Source: Undibacterium cyanobacteriorum
GTDB lineage: Bacteria; Pseudomonadota; Gammaproteobacteria; Burkholderiales; Burkholderiaceae_D
Direction of reading: 5' to 3'
Assembly: GCF_031326225.1 (NCBI RefSeq)
Contig: NZ_CP133720.1
Span: forward strand, 2,046,001-2,110,000
DNA length: 64,000 nt
Made by a program: the position numbers and the translations under genes. The first letter of the stretch is position 1. Each line of letters starts with the position of its first letter. The notes under the pieces were generated by a model. That model was not told the DNA's origin. It saw only the letters and a program-made list of their open reading frames with translations, and ran no database searches. Below are positions 8,129 through 16,668 of this stretch, piece after piece.

Positions 8129-8671
8129 ATGGCAAGCAAAAGTATTGTGAATGAAGCGAACGAAATTCAATTGGCAGTTGATCTCGTTAACCTTGGGGCT
8201 CGCTTGCAATTGTTGGAGTCCGAAACTTCCTTGTCTCGCGAGCGCTTGCTGAAGATTTACAAGGAGCTGAAGGGGGTGTCCCCTCCAAAAGGCATGTTGC
8301 CGTTTTCAGCTGATTGGTTTGTAACTTGGCAGCCTAATATTCACTCTTCGCTGTTTATGAATATTTTTCATTACTTGCGCGAGCATGCTGAGGTGTCAGG
8401 GATTCATGCGGTCGTGAAGGCTTACAAATTGTACCTCGAGCAAATGCCTGTTCCCGAGGGAGATGAGCCGGTGTTGTCATTGACTCGCGCTTGGACTTTG
8501 GTGCGATTCTTTGAAGGAAACATGCTCTCATTTGTGCGTTGCCAACACTGTGGTGGTCAGTTTGTTGGTCATACATTAGACTTGCATGAACATTACGCTT
8601 GTGGGTTGTGCCATGTGCCATCCCGTGCAGGGAAAACCAAAAAGGCGAAGAGCCTTGAATTGGCTCATTAA
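8129..8671 (+). CDS. flhC: Flagellar transcriptional activator FlhC
   Basis: DNA-binding partner of FlhD, 180 residues. The C-terminal zinc site is visible as CQHCGG and, about 20 residues on, CGLC. I chose ATG at 8129 because the GGGGG run at 8114-8119 sits at good SD distance. An in-frame GTG two codons upstream (8123) is the alternative. A short basic tail (RAGKTKKAKS) follows the zinc site. Confidence 0.95.
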   Translation: MASKSIVNEANEIQLAVDLVNLGARLQLLESETSLSRERLLKIYKELKGVSPPKGMLPFSADWFVTWQPNIHSSLFMNIFHYLREHAEVSGIHAVVKAYKLYLEQMPVPEGDEPVLSLTRAWTLVRFFEGNMLSFVRCQHCGGQFVGHTLDLHEHYACGLCHVPSRAGKTKKAKSLELAH

Positions 8672-8690
8672 GGTATTTGAAGCCCAACGG

Positions 8691-8722
8691 CTGAGGTGCC
8701 TTCCTAATGAAAAGGACCTCAG
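8691..8722 (+). promoter_or_regulatory. Hairpin masking the methyltransferase ribosome binding site
   Basis: CTGAGGT (8691-8697) pairs with ACCTCAG (8716-8722) and CCTT (8699-8702) with AAGG (8712-8715), giving 11 base pairs with one bulged G and a 9-base loop. The AAAGGA SD lies in the 3' arm and the TTG start at 8723 follows directly. No T-run follows, so this is not an intrinsic terminator. Confidence 0.5.
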
Positions 8723-9475
8723 TTGAAAATTTCTGTAAGTCTTAAGGCGCTACTATTGCAATTGTTGACTCTCGCAGTCGGCATCGTCTCTCTCTCTCTT
8801 CTCCATCGAGCCTTTGGCTTCACTATATCGCCCTTGATTTTTCTATTGGCGTGCGGTGCTGTCGCTGCGCTGTTCACTTTTCTGTTGAAATTTGATTGGT
8901 GGTGGGTGCCAATCCAGCTTCTTTTTTTTCCCCTCGTTTATTTAACATCGATGCTGGGGTTGCCATCCTGGGTATATTTTGTCGTGGCAATGATCTTTTC
9001 ATTGTTGTTTTGGTCTACCTATCGAACTCAGGTGCCGTATTACCCATCAAGCAAGCGCCTTATTCCTCCAATTGTCGAACTGATGAATGAATTTGATTCG
9101 CCGCGCTTGATCGATGTGGGGAGTGGCTTTGGTGGTTTGCTTTTCGATTTATCTGAATGTGTGCCAAACGCCCAATTGCTGGGTGTTGAAATTGCTCCGC
9201 TCCCATACTGGATAAGTGTCTTGCGCGGCAAACTGTCGCGCTCAAATGTTAAATTTGTATTCGGTGCGTATGAAGCCCTTAATTTTGCAGAGTTCGATGT
9301 TGTTTTTTGCTATCTTTCTCCTGTAGCGATGCCCTTTGTTTGGAGAAAAGTATTGGCTGAAATGAGGCCGGGGACGATACTTTTAAGTTATGAGTTTATC
9401 GTTCTAGAAGCGGCTCCTAGTTTTGTGTTGGAAATTGTTAAAGACGCCCCCCCTTTGTATGGGTGGCGCATATAA
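8723..9475 (+). CDS. Membrane-anchored class I SAM-dependent methyltransferase
   Basis: 250 residues. The N-terminal third is hydrophobic with three or four predicted membrane segments (about residues 8-28, 34-56, 60-80, 84-98). A Rossmann methyltransferase domain starts near residue 115; motif I is LIDVGSGFGGLLFDL, followed by an acidic strand end (LLGVEIAP), while FDVVFCYLSP corresponds to motif II/IV. The start is a TTG with an AAAGGA SD that is buried in a hairpin. It sits between flhC and motA in the same direction. Its substrate cannot be read from sequence; the location suggests a flagellar or motility-linked target, which is inference. Start codon and membrane topology are the uncertain parts. 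Confidence 0.75.
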   Translation: MKISVSLKALLLQLLTLAVGIVSLSLLHRAFGFTISPLIFLLACGAVAALFTFLLKFDWWWVPIQLLFFPLVYLTSMLGLPSWVYFVVAMIFSLLFWSTYRTQVPYYPSSKRLIPPIVELMNEFDSPRLIDVGSGFGGLLFDLSECVPNAQLLGVEIAPLPYWISVLRGKLSRSNVKFVFGAYEALNFAEFDVVFCYLSPVAMPFVWRKVLAEMRPGTILLSYEFIVLEAAPSFVLEIVKDAPPLYGWRI

Positions 9476-9500
9476 TGAAACAACAGAAATATATTTTTTG

Positions 9501-9524
9501 GGCAATATTTTCGAAAATGTTGCC
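9501..9524. promoter_or_regulatory. 24-base near-perfect palindrome upstream of motA
   Basis: GGCAATATTTTC followed by GAAAATGTTGCC is a dyad centred on TTCGAA with only one non-complementary position per arm. It has no T-run on either side, so an operator or activator site is likelier than a terminator. It lies 89 bases before the motA start and is a candidate binding site for FlhDC or another regulator; that is inference. Confidence 0.45.
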
Positions 9525-9612
9525 TAAAATTATCAGATCGCTGGTATTCTAAAGATATTGCTCTACGGATTTAATTTCGGTGCGTGGAAGATCTACTTAA
9601 GGAGTCTTACTC

Positions 9613-10473
9613 GTGTTAGTCATCGTCGGCTATATCGTTGTTTGTGGATCCGTATTTGGCGGATTCGTCATGTCTGGTGGTCACCTTGCCGTTCTGTTCC
9701 AGCCGCTGGAACTCTTGATGATCGGCGGCGCCGCGGTCGGCGCTTCTTTGGTGGGAAATAACGCAAAAACTTTAAAGGCATCTCTAAAGGCATTGCCTAG
9801 TGTTTTCAAGGGATCTAAGTACAACAAAGCTCTTTTTATGGAGCTCATGACGATGTTGTTCGACGTCCTTACTAAGATTAGGAAAGAAGGTTTGATGTCG
9901 ATTGAAGGTGATATCGAAAAGCCTGAAGAAAGTCCTCTGTTCAGTAAATACACCTTAGTTGTTTCAGATCATCATCTGATGGAATTTCTAGGTGATTATT
10001 TGCGCCTCATGGTGTCCGGCAATATGGACGCATTTCAAATCGAGAATTTGATGGATAACGAGCTCGAGACACATCACCACGAAGGAGCTGCACCAGCGCA
10101 TTTTATTGCAAAACTCGGGGACGGTTTGCCAGCTTTCGGCATTGTTGCGGCGGTGATGGGTGTGGTTCACACGATGGAATCGGTCGGTATTCCTCCTGCT
10201 GAGTTGGGGATTTTGATTGCCCATGCTTTGGTGGGTACGTTCTTGGGGATTTTGCTCGCTTACGGTTTTGTGGGGCCACTCGCAAGTTTGATGGAGCAAA
10301 ATCTGGATGAGTCCTCGAAGACCTTTCAATGTATTAAGGTCACCCTGTTGGCAAGTTTAAATGGTTATGCGCCAGCACTCTCAGTAGAGTTTGGACGAAA
10401 AGTCTTGTACTCAACTGAGCGTCCTACTTTTGCAGAATTGGAAGAGCATATTAAGAATTCGAAGTCTAAATAA
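9613..10473 (+). CDS. motA: Flagellar motor stator protein MotA
   Basis: Proton-channel stator subunit, 286 residues, typical of the long MotA form. Four membrane segments: two near the N-terminus (LVIVGYIVVCGSVFGGFVM; about residue 30-50) and two near 170-220 (GIVAAVMGVVHTM; LVGTFLGILLAYGFVGPLA). The intervening cytoplasmic loop contacts FliG in this family. GTG start with an AAGGAG SD. motB follows after 17 bases. Confidence 0.96.
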   Translation: MLVIVGYIVVCGSVFGGFVMSGGHLAVLFQPLELLMIGGAAVGASLVGNNAKTLKASLKALPSVFKGSKYNKALFMELMTMLFDVLTKIRKEGLMSIEGDIEKPEESPLFSKYTLVVSDHHLMEFLGDYLRLMVSGNMDAFQIENLMDNELETHHHEGAAPAHFIAKLGDGLPAFGIVAAVMGVVHTMESVGIPPAELGILIAHALVGTFLGILLAYGFVGPLASLMEQNLDESSKTFQCIKVTLLASLNGYAPALSVEFGRKVLYSTERPTFAELEEHIKNSKSK

Positions 10474-10490
10474 GCTTCGCTGAATGAATC

Positions 10491-11408
10491 ATGGCAAACG
10501 AAGAACTAAGACCGATTATCGTTAAGCGTATCAAGAAACATGGTGGCGGGCACCATGGTGGAGCTTGGAAAATCGCTTATGCAGATTTCGTTACGGCGAT
10601 GATGGCTTTCTTCCTCTTGATGTGGCTACTCGGTTCAACGGCTAAAGGGAATTTGCAAGGTATCGCCGAATATTTCCAAACTCCACTCAAAGTTGCGATG
10701 TCCGGCGGCGATGGTAGTGGAGATAGTTCTAGTGTGATTAAGGGTGGTGGCAAAGATTTGTCTTTGCGTGAAGGGCAGACTCGGAAGGGCGATATAGATG
10801 CGCCCAAGAAAACCTATAATTTACAAGCGGCTGAAGCAGCGCTCGCAAAAGTTGAAGCCGATCGTTTGAAAGGTCTTAAGGAAAAAATTGAAGCAGCGAT
10901 TGAAGCAAGTCCGACTCTGAAACAATTCCGTAAGCAGTTATTGCTGGATATTACTTCTGAAGGCTTAAGGATTCAGATGGTTGATGAGAAAAATCGTCCA
11001 ATGTTCGCTTCGGGCAATGCGGAACTTCAACCCTATACAAAAGAAATTTTGCACGAAATTGGGCTCGCACTTAATGAGGTTCCAAACAAGATAAGCCTGT
11101 CAGGGCATACTGATGCAGCGCCATATGGACATGGAGAAAAAGGATATAGCAACTGGGAATTGTCGGCGGATCGTGCTAATGCCTCGCGTCGTGAGTTGAT
11201 TTATGGCGGCATGGATGAAACAAAAGTTTTACGCATTGTAGGTCTTTCCTCGTCAGTTTTGTTCGATAAAAACGATCCGCTAAATCCGATTAATCGACGC
11301 ATTAGCATTATCGTGATGAATAAGAAAGCAGAACAATCTGCGACGCAAGATGGTGGTGAGATAGAAGTTGGAAAACAAGTTGATGTGATAGCTGAACCTA
11401 AAAAGTAA
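10491..11408 (+). CDS. motB: Flagellar motor stator protein MotB
   Basis: Peptidoglycan-anchored stator subunit, 305 residues. One membrane helix near residues 25-48 carries the proton-binding Asp in YADFVTAMMAFFLLMWLLG. A plug/linker region and a C-terminal OmpA-like domain follow, with SGHTDAAPY, NWELSADRA and NRRISI. It pairs with the adjacent motA. Confidence 0.96.
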   Translation: MANEELRPIIVKRIKKHGGGHHGGAWKIAYADFVTAMMAFFLLMWLLGSTAKGNLQGIAEYFQTPLKVAMSGGDGSGDSSSVIKGGGKDLSLREGQTRKGDIDAPKKTYNLQAAEAALAKVEADRLKGLKEKIEAAIEASPTLKQFRKQLLLDITSEGLRIQMVDEKNRPMFASGNAELQPYTKEILHEIGLALNEVPNKISLSGHTDAAPYGHGEKGYSNWELSADRANASRRELIYGGMDETKVLRIVGLSSSVLFDKNDPLNPINRRISIIVMNKKAEQSATQDGGEIEVGKQVDVIAEPKK

Positions 11409-11468
11409 AGTAATTTGATTTGTGCACAAAAGATTGCAACTGTAATGTTGCAGAATGGGATGCTAAAG

Positions 11469-12014
11469 ATGTCAAACAAACAGATGCTGGGATCTCGGGT
11501 GAAGGAATTGCTGGCTGGCGTTTCCGATCATGGCGTGGATCATTTGGTCGAAGTTGAAACTGACCTTGTCCAGACAACGCTTTTATTGGCTGAGGCAATC
11601 GAAAAATTAGGGGCAAATTTTCTCGATTTGCACGGTTCTTTGACGGCTCAAGAAGAGCATATTAAAGAAATCGTTAGTGCTGGGAAAGTGCCGCCTGAAA
11701 GTGTTGAGAAACTGGCGCAGATACAGGCGGATATCGCGCTACATATTAATCGAGCGGTCACTAGTTTGCAGTTTCAAGACCTCACTAGTCAGCTTATATC
11801 GCGCACTGTTCAGCGAAGTGCGGGGCTGCGTGAACTGCTGTCTACACTGGATTCGGGAAATTCAATTCCACACGACGGTGAAACCGAGGAAATTGCAGGA
11901 GTGCTCTCTGAAATCACAGAGCGCTTACAGAGACAGAGTATTGAATTAAAAAGTTTGTTGCGAAAGACAGTGAATCAGCAGCATCTTGATAGTGGTGATA
12001 TTGAATTATTTTGA
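11469..12014 (+). CDS. CheZ-like putative CheY-P phosphatase (second copy)
   Basis: An acidic all-helical protein of 181 residues from the ATG at 11469, chosen for a GGGA SD; TTG 11415 and ATG 11445/11460 are in-frame alternatives. Residues 100-112 read LQFQDLTSQLISR, matching the CheZ active-site helix (QDLTGQVIKR in the true CheZ at 18265-18894). The catalytic Asp (here 104) and Gln (108) are both kept. The last residues (GDIELF) recall the CheY-binding tail of CheZ. It lies between motB and an extra CheY-type regulator. Phosphatase function is inferred from the motif and context; overall similarity to CheZ is low, so a non-enzymatic helical-bundle role is possible. Confidence 0.65.
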   Translation: MSNKQMLGSRVKELLAGVSDHGVDHLVEVETDLVQTTLLLAEAIEKLGANFLDLHGSLTAQEEHIKEIVSAGKVPPESVEKLAQIQADIALHINRAVTSLQFQDLTSQLISRTVQRSAGLRELLSTLDSGNSIPHDGETEEIAGVLSEITERLQRQSIELKSLLRKTVNQQHLDSGDIELF

Positions 12015-12062
12015 TATGTGGCAGCACTGAGATTTTTCTCAATTTTTCAGATTGGAGTAATG

Positions 12063-12428
12063 ATGGCTAAGACAATTTTAGCGGTTGATGATTCAGGTTC
12101 CTTGCGCCAAATGGTTGCCTTTAGTTTGAAAGCAGCAGGGTATCAGGTGATCGAAGCTGTCGATGGTCAAGATGGCTTGGAAAAAGCGAAGAATCAAGTT
12201 GTGGATTTGGTTCTCACTGATCAGAATATGCCGCGCATGGATGGCTTGACTTTGATCAAATCGTTGCGTGCGTTAGCTTCGTATCAGCGAGTTCCGATTT
12301 TGATGCTGACGACGGAATCGAGTGACGATATGAAAGCCAAAGGACGAGCAGCCGGAGCGAATGGATGGTTGGTAAAGCCTTTTGATCCACAAAAATTGAC
12401 CGAAGTTGTGAAAAAAGTGATTGGCTAA
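12063..12428 (+). CDS. CheY-type single-domain response regulator upstream of cheA
   Basis: A stand-alone receiver domain of 121 residues. The acidic pair is in AVDDS, the phospho-acceptor Asp in LVLTDQNMPRMDG, the switch Thr in LMLTTES and the Lys in LVKPF. ATG 12063 is preferred over ATG 12060 because the GGAG SD then has 5-base spacing. It is distinct in sequence from the second CheY at 17843-18238. Position between the CheZ-like gene and cheA implies phosphorylation by CheA. It could be the motor ligand or a phosphate sink; the sequence does not decide. Confidence 0.85.
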   Translation: MAKTILAVDDSGSLRQMVAFSLKAAGYQVIEAVDGQDGLEKAKNQVVDLVLTDQNMPRMDGLTLIKSLRALASYQRVPILMLTTESSDDMKAKGRAAGANGWLVKPFDPQKLTEVVKKVIG

Positions 12429-12474
12429 TCGAGACGCATATTTGCAAGATTATTCGAGTAAATAATGGGGTGGG

Positions 12475-14511
12475 ATGATGACGATTGATATGAGTCAGTT
12501 CTATCAGGTGTTCTTTGATGAGGCTGAAGAGCTTTTAGCTGAAAAAGAGAAGTTGCTCTTGGGGGTTGATATTGCTTCGCCTGACCCTGAAGATCTCAAT
12601 GCTATTTTTCGTGCTGCTCACTCGATAAAGGGAGGTGCGTCCACATTCGGGCTGAATGATATGACCGAGGTTACGCACATCTTAGAAAATTTGCTTGATA
12701 AGATCCGCAAGGGCGAAATGGCCCTCACGTCTGAGCACGTTGACGCCTTTTTAGCAGCGAAGGACGTGCTAAAAATGCAGCTTGATGGACACCGTCATGG
12801 AAGTGCCGTAGATCTTGATGCTGTTGGTGATGTTCGAATGTTGCTGCAATCATTTGTTCAAGGGGAAATGACGGCGAAGGCTGCCCCGGTTGCTAATCTT
12901 GCGCCAGTAAATAATGTTGAAGACAGCTCTGAAACCTACCATAAAGCATTCCGTGTAAGTTTTGACGAAGTGAGCGAGTCCGATTTAAAGCTGCTTACAT
13001 CTGAACTTGGCTTACTTGGTGATGCCATTAGTGAGAAGGATACATCTGGCAAGTGGTCGATCTATCTCAAAACAAATGGGAGTTCGGATGACATCCTCGC
13101 CGTTTGTTCGTTCATTACCGATGCCGATAAATTGACAATTAAGGAAGAGGCCGTTACTGCAGCTGCGACTCCAAGTGACGATGATCTTGGTTATGGCTTC
13201 TTTGAGCCGTTGGATGCGATGTTCCCGCCCGAGACTGAAGCCGCGCCTGAACATCACACCCCTCCAGTGGAGAAAGTTGCTCCAACACCTGCACCAGTAG
13301 TTGCGAAGGCCGCTCCTAAAAAAGAAGCAGAGAAGAGTGCAAGTTCGCAAGAGTCCTCGACGATACGTGTTGGTATTGAGAAGGTTGACCAGATCATTAA
13401 TTTGATCGGTGAATTGGTGATCACTCAGGCCATGCTTACACAGCGCACGCAAGACTTGGATCCTGTGGCAAATGAACGCCTGTTAAGCAGTGTCGCACAT
13501 TTGTCGCGTAACACGCGCGATTTGCAAGAAGCCGTGATGTCTATTCGGATGATGCCGATGGATTACGTATTCTCAAGATTCCCAAGAATGGTGCGAGATC
13601 TTGCAACGAAATTAGGCAAGAAAGTTGAATTCGTCACATATGGTGCTTCCACAGAATTAGATAAGGGACTCATTGAACGGATTGTTGATCCACTCACGCA
13701 TCTGGTCCGCAATAGTATCGATCATGGCATTGAAATGCCTGCAGCTCGACTCGAGAATGGTAAGAGTGAAGCGGGTAAGTTATCGCTCTCGGCAGCACAT
13801 CAGGGCGGCAATATCGTGATTGAAGTCAGTGATGATGGTGGTGGATTGCATCGTGAAAAAATCTTGGCGAAAGCTAAGCAAAACGGTTTGGCTGTTTCCG
13901 ACACGATGTCAGATGCAGATGTCTGGCAGCTGATTTTTGCGCCAGGATTTTCGACTGCAGAAGTCGTTACTGACGTTTCTGGTCGTGGCGTTGGTATGGA
14001 TGTCGTCAAACGTAACATCACCCAAATGGGAGGTGTTGTTGATATTAAATCGGCGCGTGGTTTTGGTACTACCATCACAATTTCATTACCGCTGACCTTG
14101 GCAATTTTGGATGGAATGTCCGTCAAAGTTGGCGAAGAAATATATATTTTGCCGTTGGGATTCGTGGTCGAGTCTTTGCAGCCGCAAAGTGAAGATATTA
14201 AGGAAATTAAAGGCAAAGGACGTGTCATCAAAATTCGTCAAGAATATCTGCCGCTCATTCCTCTTTACGAGTGTTTTGACATTGTGCCTCGTCATCTTGA
14301 TCCATCGAAGGGAATCACGGTGATAGTAGAAGTGGATGGTAAGAAGGCCGCATTGTTTGTTGATGATTTGGTTGGTCAACAACAAGTCGTCGTGAAAAAT
14401 ATCGAGTCGAACTACAAGAAGATTCCTGGCATCTCTGGTGCCACGATTTTGGGGGATGGCGGTGTCTCATTAATCTTGGATGTTGGTGCGTTATTACGTG
14501 GCGTACGGTAA
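12475..14511 (+). CDS. cheA: Chemotaxis histidine kinase CheA
   Basis: 678 residues with the full CheA layout. The HPt domain has phospho-His49 (AHSIKGGA). A P2-like segment (about 155-230) is followed by a Pro/Ala/Glu linker and the P3 dimerisation helices (about 297-360). The P4 kinase has N-box VRNSIDHGIEMP, G1 DDGGGL and G2 GRGVGMDVVK. The CheW-like P5 domain occupies the last 140 residues. ATG 12475 and 12478 are adjacent possible starts. It feeds phosphate to CheB and to both CheY-type proteins of this operon. Confidence 0.96.
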   Translation: MMTIDMSQFYQVFFDEAEELLAEKEKLLLGVDIASPDPEDLNAIFRAAHSIKGGASTFGLNDMTEVTHILENLLDKIRKGEMALTSEHVDAFLAAKDVLKMQLDGHRHGSAVDLDAVGDVRMLLQSFVQGEMTAKAAPVANLAPVNNVEDSSETYHKAFRVSFDEVSESDLKLLTSELGLLGDAISEKDTSGKWSIYLKTNGSSDDILAVCSFITDADKLTIKEEAVTAAATPSDDDLGYGFFEPLDAMFPPETEAAPEHHTPPVEKVAPTPAPVVAKAAPKKEAEKSASSQESSTIRVGIEKVDQIINLIGELVITQAMLTQRTQDLDPVANERLLSSVAHLSRNTRDLQEAVMSIRMMPMDYVFSRFPRMVRDLATKLGKKVEFVTYGASTELDKGLIERIVDPLTHLVRNSIDHGIEMPAARLENGKSEAGKLSLSAAHQGGNIVIEVSDDGGGLHREKILAKAKQNGLAVSDTMSDADVWQLIFAPGFSTAEVVTDVSGRGVGMDVVKRNITQMGGVVDIKSARGFGTTITISLPLTLAILDGMSVKVGEEIYILPLGFVVESLQPQSEDIKEIKGKGRVIKIRQEYLPLIPLYECFDIVPRHLDPSKGITVIVEVDGKKAALFVDDLVGQQQVVVKNIESNYKKIPGISGATILGDGGVSLILDVGALLRGVR

Positions 14512-14552
14512 GAATATGGTTTTGAAATTAAGCCTTTAGCGAGGAAATTATC

Positions 14553-15068
14553 ATGATACAAAGCGCAGATGTAAGTGGAAAAACAGGTAGTGGCGGACAA
14601 GGTGATGAAGAAATCACGCGCCTCGAGTTTCTCGCTTTTACATTGGGCAGTGAAGAGTATGGCATCGATATTTTGAAGGTCCAAGAGATTCGCGGTTATG
14701 AGGCTGTTACTCGAATTGCGAATGCACCAGAGTTTTTGAAAGGTGTGATTAATTTGCGAGGAATTATTGTTCCTATCGTAGATATGCGCATTAAATTCAA
14801 CCTCGGTACGCCAACCTACGACCAGCTTACCGTCGTGATTATTTTGAACATTGGCACTCGAGTGGTGGGTATGGTGGTGGATAGCGTTTCAGATGTCATG
14901 ACATTAACACCTGAGCAAATTCGACCTGCACCAGAAATGAACACAACTTTTAATGACGATTTCTTGATCGGACTTGGAACGCTCGACGAGCGAATGCTAA
15001 TTTTGGTTGATATAGAAAAATTGATGTCGAGTCCTGAGATGGGACTGTTGGACCACTCGGAGCATTGA
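14553..15068 (+). CDS. cheW: Chemotaxis coupling protein CheW
   Basis: Adaptor joining receptors to CheA, 171 residues, one CheW domain (LEFLAFTLGSEEYGIDILKV; NLRGIIVPIVDMR). AGGA SD precedes the ATG. The next gene is cheR; no receptor gene lies between them, unlike many related operons. Confidence 0.95.
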   Translation: MIQSADVSGKTGSGGQGDEEITRLEFLAFTLGSEEYGIDILKVQEIRGYEAVTRIANAPEFLKGVINLRGIIVPIVDMRIKFNLGTPTYDQLTVVIILNIGTRVVGMVVDSVSDVMTLTPEQIRPAPEMNTTFNDDFLIGLGTLDERMLILVDIEKLMSSPEMGLLDHSEH

Positions 15069-15125
15069 TGTTATTAGGGGCAGAAAGACAGTTGAATCTA
15101 TAAGGGTCAAATCGAGAAGCGTGCC

Positions 15126-16013
15126 ATGGCAAAATTGTCTGAACGTAGTGATGGTGAAAAAGAGTTTGAGTTTAATCATCGAGACTTCGATCGAGTTCGT
15201 GACCTAATTTATAAGCGGGCAGGGATATCTTTGTCTGAAAGTAAGCAGGAAATGGTGTACAGCAGGTTGGCGCGACGTTTGCGCGCGACAGGTATCAGTT
15301 CCTTTGCGACCTACCTTAATATGCTAGAGAGAGAGGTTAGTAGCCCGGAGTGGGAATCATTTACTAATGCGCTCACCACGAACTTAACTTCTTTCTTCCG
15401 CGAGGAACATCATTTTCCGATCTTGGCTGAACACGTTCGAAAAAAACATGGTGCCATTAGAATTTGGTGCTCTGCAAGTTCGACAGGAGAAGAGCCTTAT
15501 TCGATCGCCATGACAGTTTGTGAAGCGCTCGGAACCATGTCCCCTCATCTTCAAGTGATCGCAACGGATATCGATACCAATGTATTGGCGACTGCATCGA
15601 AAGGTGTCTACAGTGTGGACCGTGTGGAAAAACTGTCTGCCGAGAGAGTGAGGAAATTTTTCCTCAAAGGTAAAGGGCGCAATGAGGGAAGTGTGATGGT
15701 GCGCCCAGAGTTGCGAGAGTTGGTGAGTTTCGAACCACTGAATTTGCTGGACGAGAGATGGCATATTCAAGGCGAGTTTGATGCAATTTTTTGTCGCAAT
15801 GTAATGATCTATTTTGATAAACCAACGCAGTCTGCGATTTTGAAAAAGTTTGTGCCGTTGATGAAATCAGATGCTTTACTTTTTGCGGGACATTCTGAGA
15901 ACTTTCTGTATGTTTCAAATGACTTTAAGCTTCGCGGGAAAACGGTTTATGTGCTCGCTTCTGCCGATGAACGCCAGAAGAAAATTAATGCGCACGATTT
16001 GAATAAAGGGTGA
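15126..16013 (+). CDS. cheR: Chemotaxis receptor methyltransferase CheR
   Basis: SAM-dependent glutamate O-methyltransferase acting on chemoreceptors, 295 residues. The N-terminal helical CheR_N domain (FDRVRDLIYKRAGISLSESK) precedes the methyltransferase domain with IRIWCSASSTGEEPYSIAM (SAM motif), ATDIDTNVLATASKG and FDAIFCRNVMIYF. The spacing of 3 bases to cheD suggests coupling. Confidence 0.96.
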   Translation: MAKLSERSDGEKEFEFNHRDFDRVRDLIYKRAGISLSESKQEMVYSRLARRLRATGISSFATYLNMLEREVSSPEWESFTNALTTNLTSFFREEHHFPILAEHVRKKHGAIRIWCSASSTGEEPYSIAMTVCEALGTMSPHLQVIATDIDTNVLATASKGVYSVDRVEKLSAERVRKFFLKGKGRNEGSVMVRPELRELVSFEPLNLLDERWHIQGEFDAIFCRNVMIYFDKPTQSAILKKFVPLMKSDALLFAGHSENFLYVSNDFKLRGKTVYVLASADERQKKINAHDLNKG

Positions 16014-16016
16014 TCC

Positions 16017-16625
16017 ATGAGTCAGTTCAGTGAAGAACACTTTGCGACGAACGTTTATTACGATCGCACCTTTGATTGCGATGCCGCCAAAATTTTGCCG
16101 GGCGAATACTACTTCACCAACAAGGATATGCTTATTGTGACCGTGCTTGGTTCTTGCGTATCTGCGTGCATACGCGATCGTGTTTCGGGGGTTGGTGGAA
16201 TGAACCATTTTATGCTGCCTGATGGTGGTGAAAATTCCGAAAATCCGGTGTCGGCGTCGATGCGTTATGGTACTTATGCGATGGAGGTCCTCATCAATGA
16301 GTTACTCAAGGCTGGTGCGAAGCGCGAAAATATGGAAGCGAAGGTTTTCGGTGGCGGCAATGTGTTGCGTGGTTTTACCTCCATGAATGTCGGGGAGCGC
16401 AATGCTAAGTTTGTATTGGACTATCTGCGCATGGAACGGATGCGGGTAATCGCCGAAGACTTGAACGATATTTATCCGCGAAAGGTCTATTTTTTTCCGA
16501 GGACTGGAAAGGTACTCGTTAAAAAACTTAAAGTTGAGCATAACGATACATTGAAAAAACGCGAGCTCGATTACGCGAGTCGCCTCAAGAGTGCACCGGT
16601 TGGCGGCGATGTGGATTTGTTTTGA
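16017..16625 (+). CDS. cheD: Chemoreceptor glutamine deamidase CheD
   Basis: Converts specific receptor glutamines to glutamate. 202 residues. The catalytic Cys is in VLGSCVSACIRD and the His in GGMNHFMLP, the CheD signature. KVFGGGNVL and NVGERNAKFVLDYL are further family motifs. A basic and acidic tail extends beyond the catalytic domain. Confidence 0.96.
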   Translation: MSQFSEEHFATNVYYDRTFDCDAAKILPGEYYFTNKDMLIVTVLGSCVSACIRDRVSGVGGMNHFMLPDGGENSENPVSASMRYGTYAMEVLINELLKAGAKRENMEAKVFGGGNVLRGFTSMNVGERNAKFVLDYLRMERMRVIAEDLNDIYPRKVYFFPRTGKVLVKKLKVEHNDTLKKRELDYASRLKSAPVGGDVDLF

Positions 16626-16668
16626 GATGGTGGATGAGGCTATTGCGGCGTAAGAACGGGAATAGACA

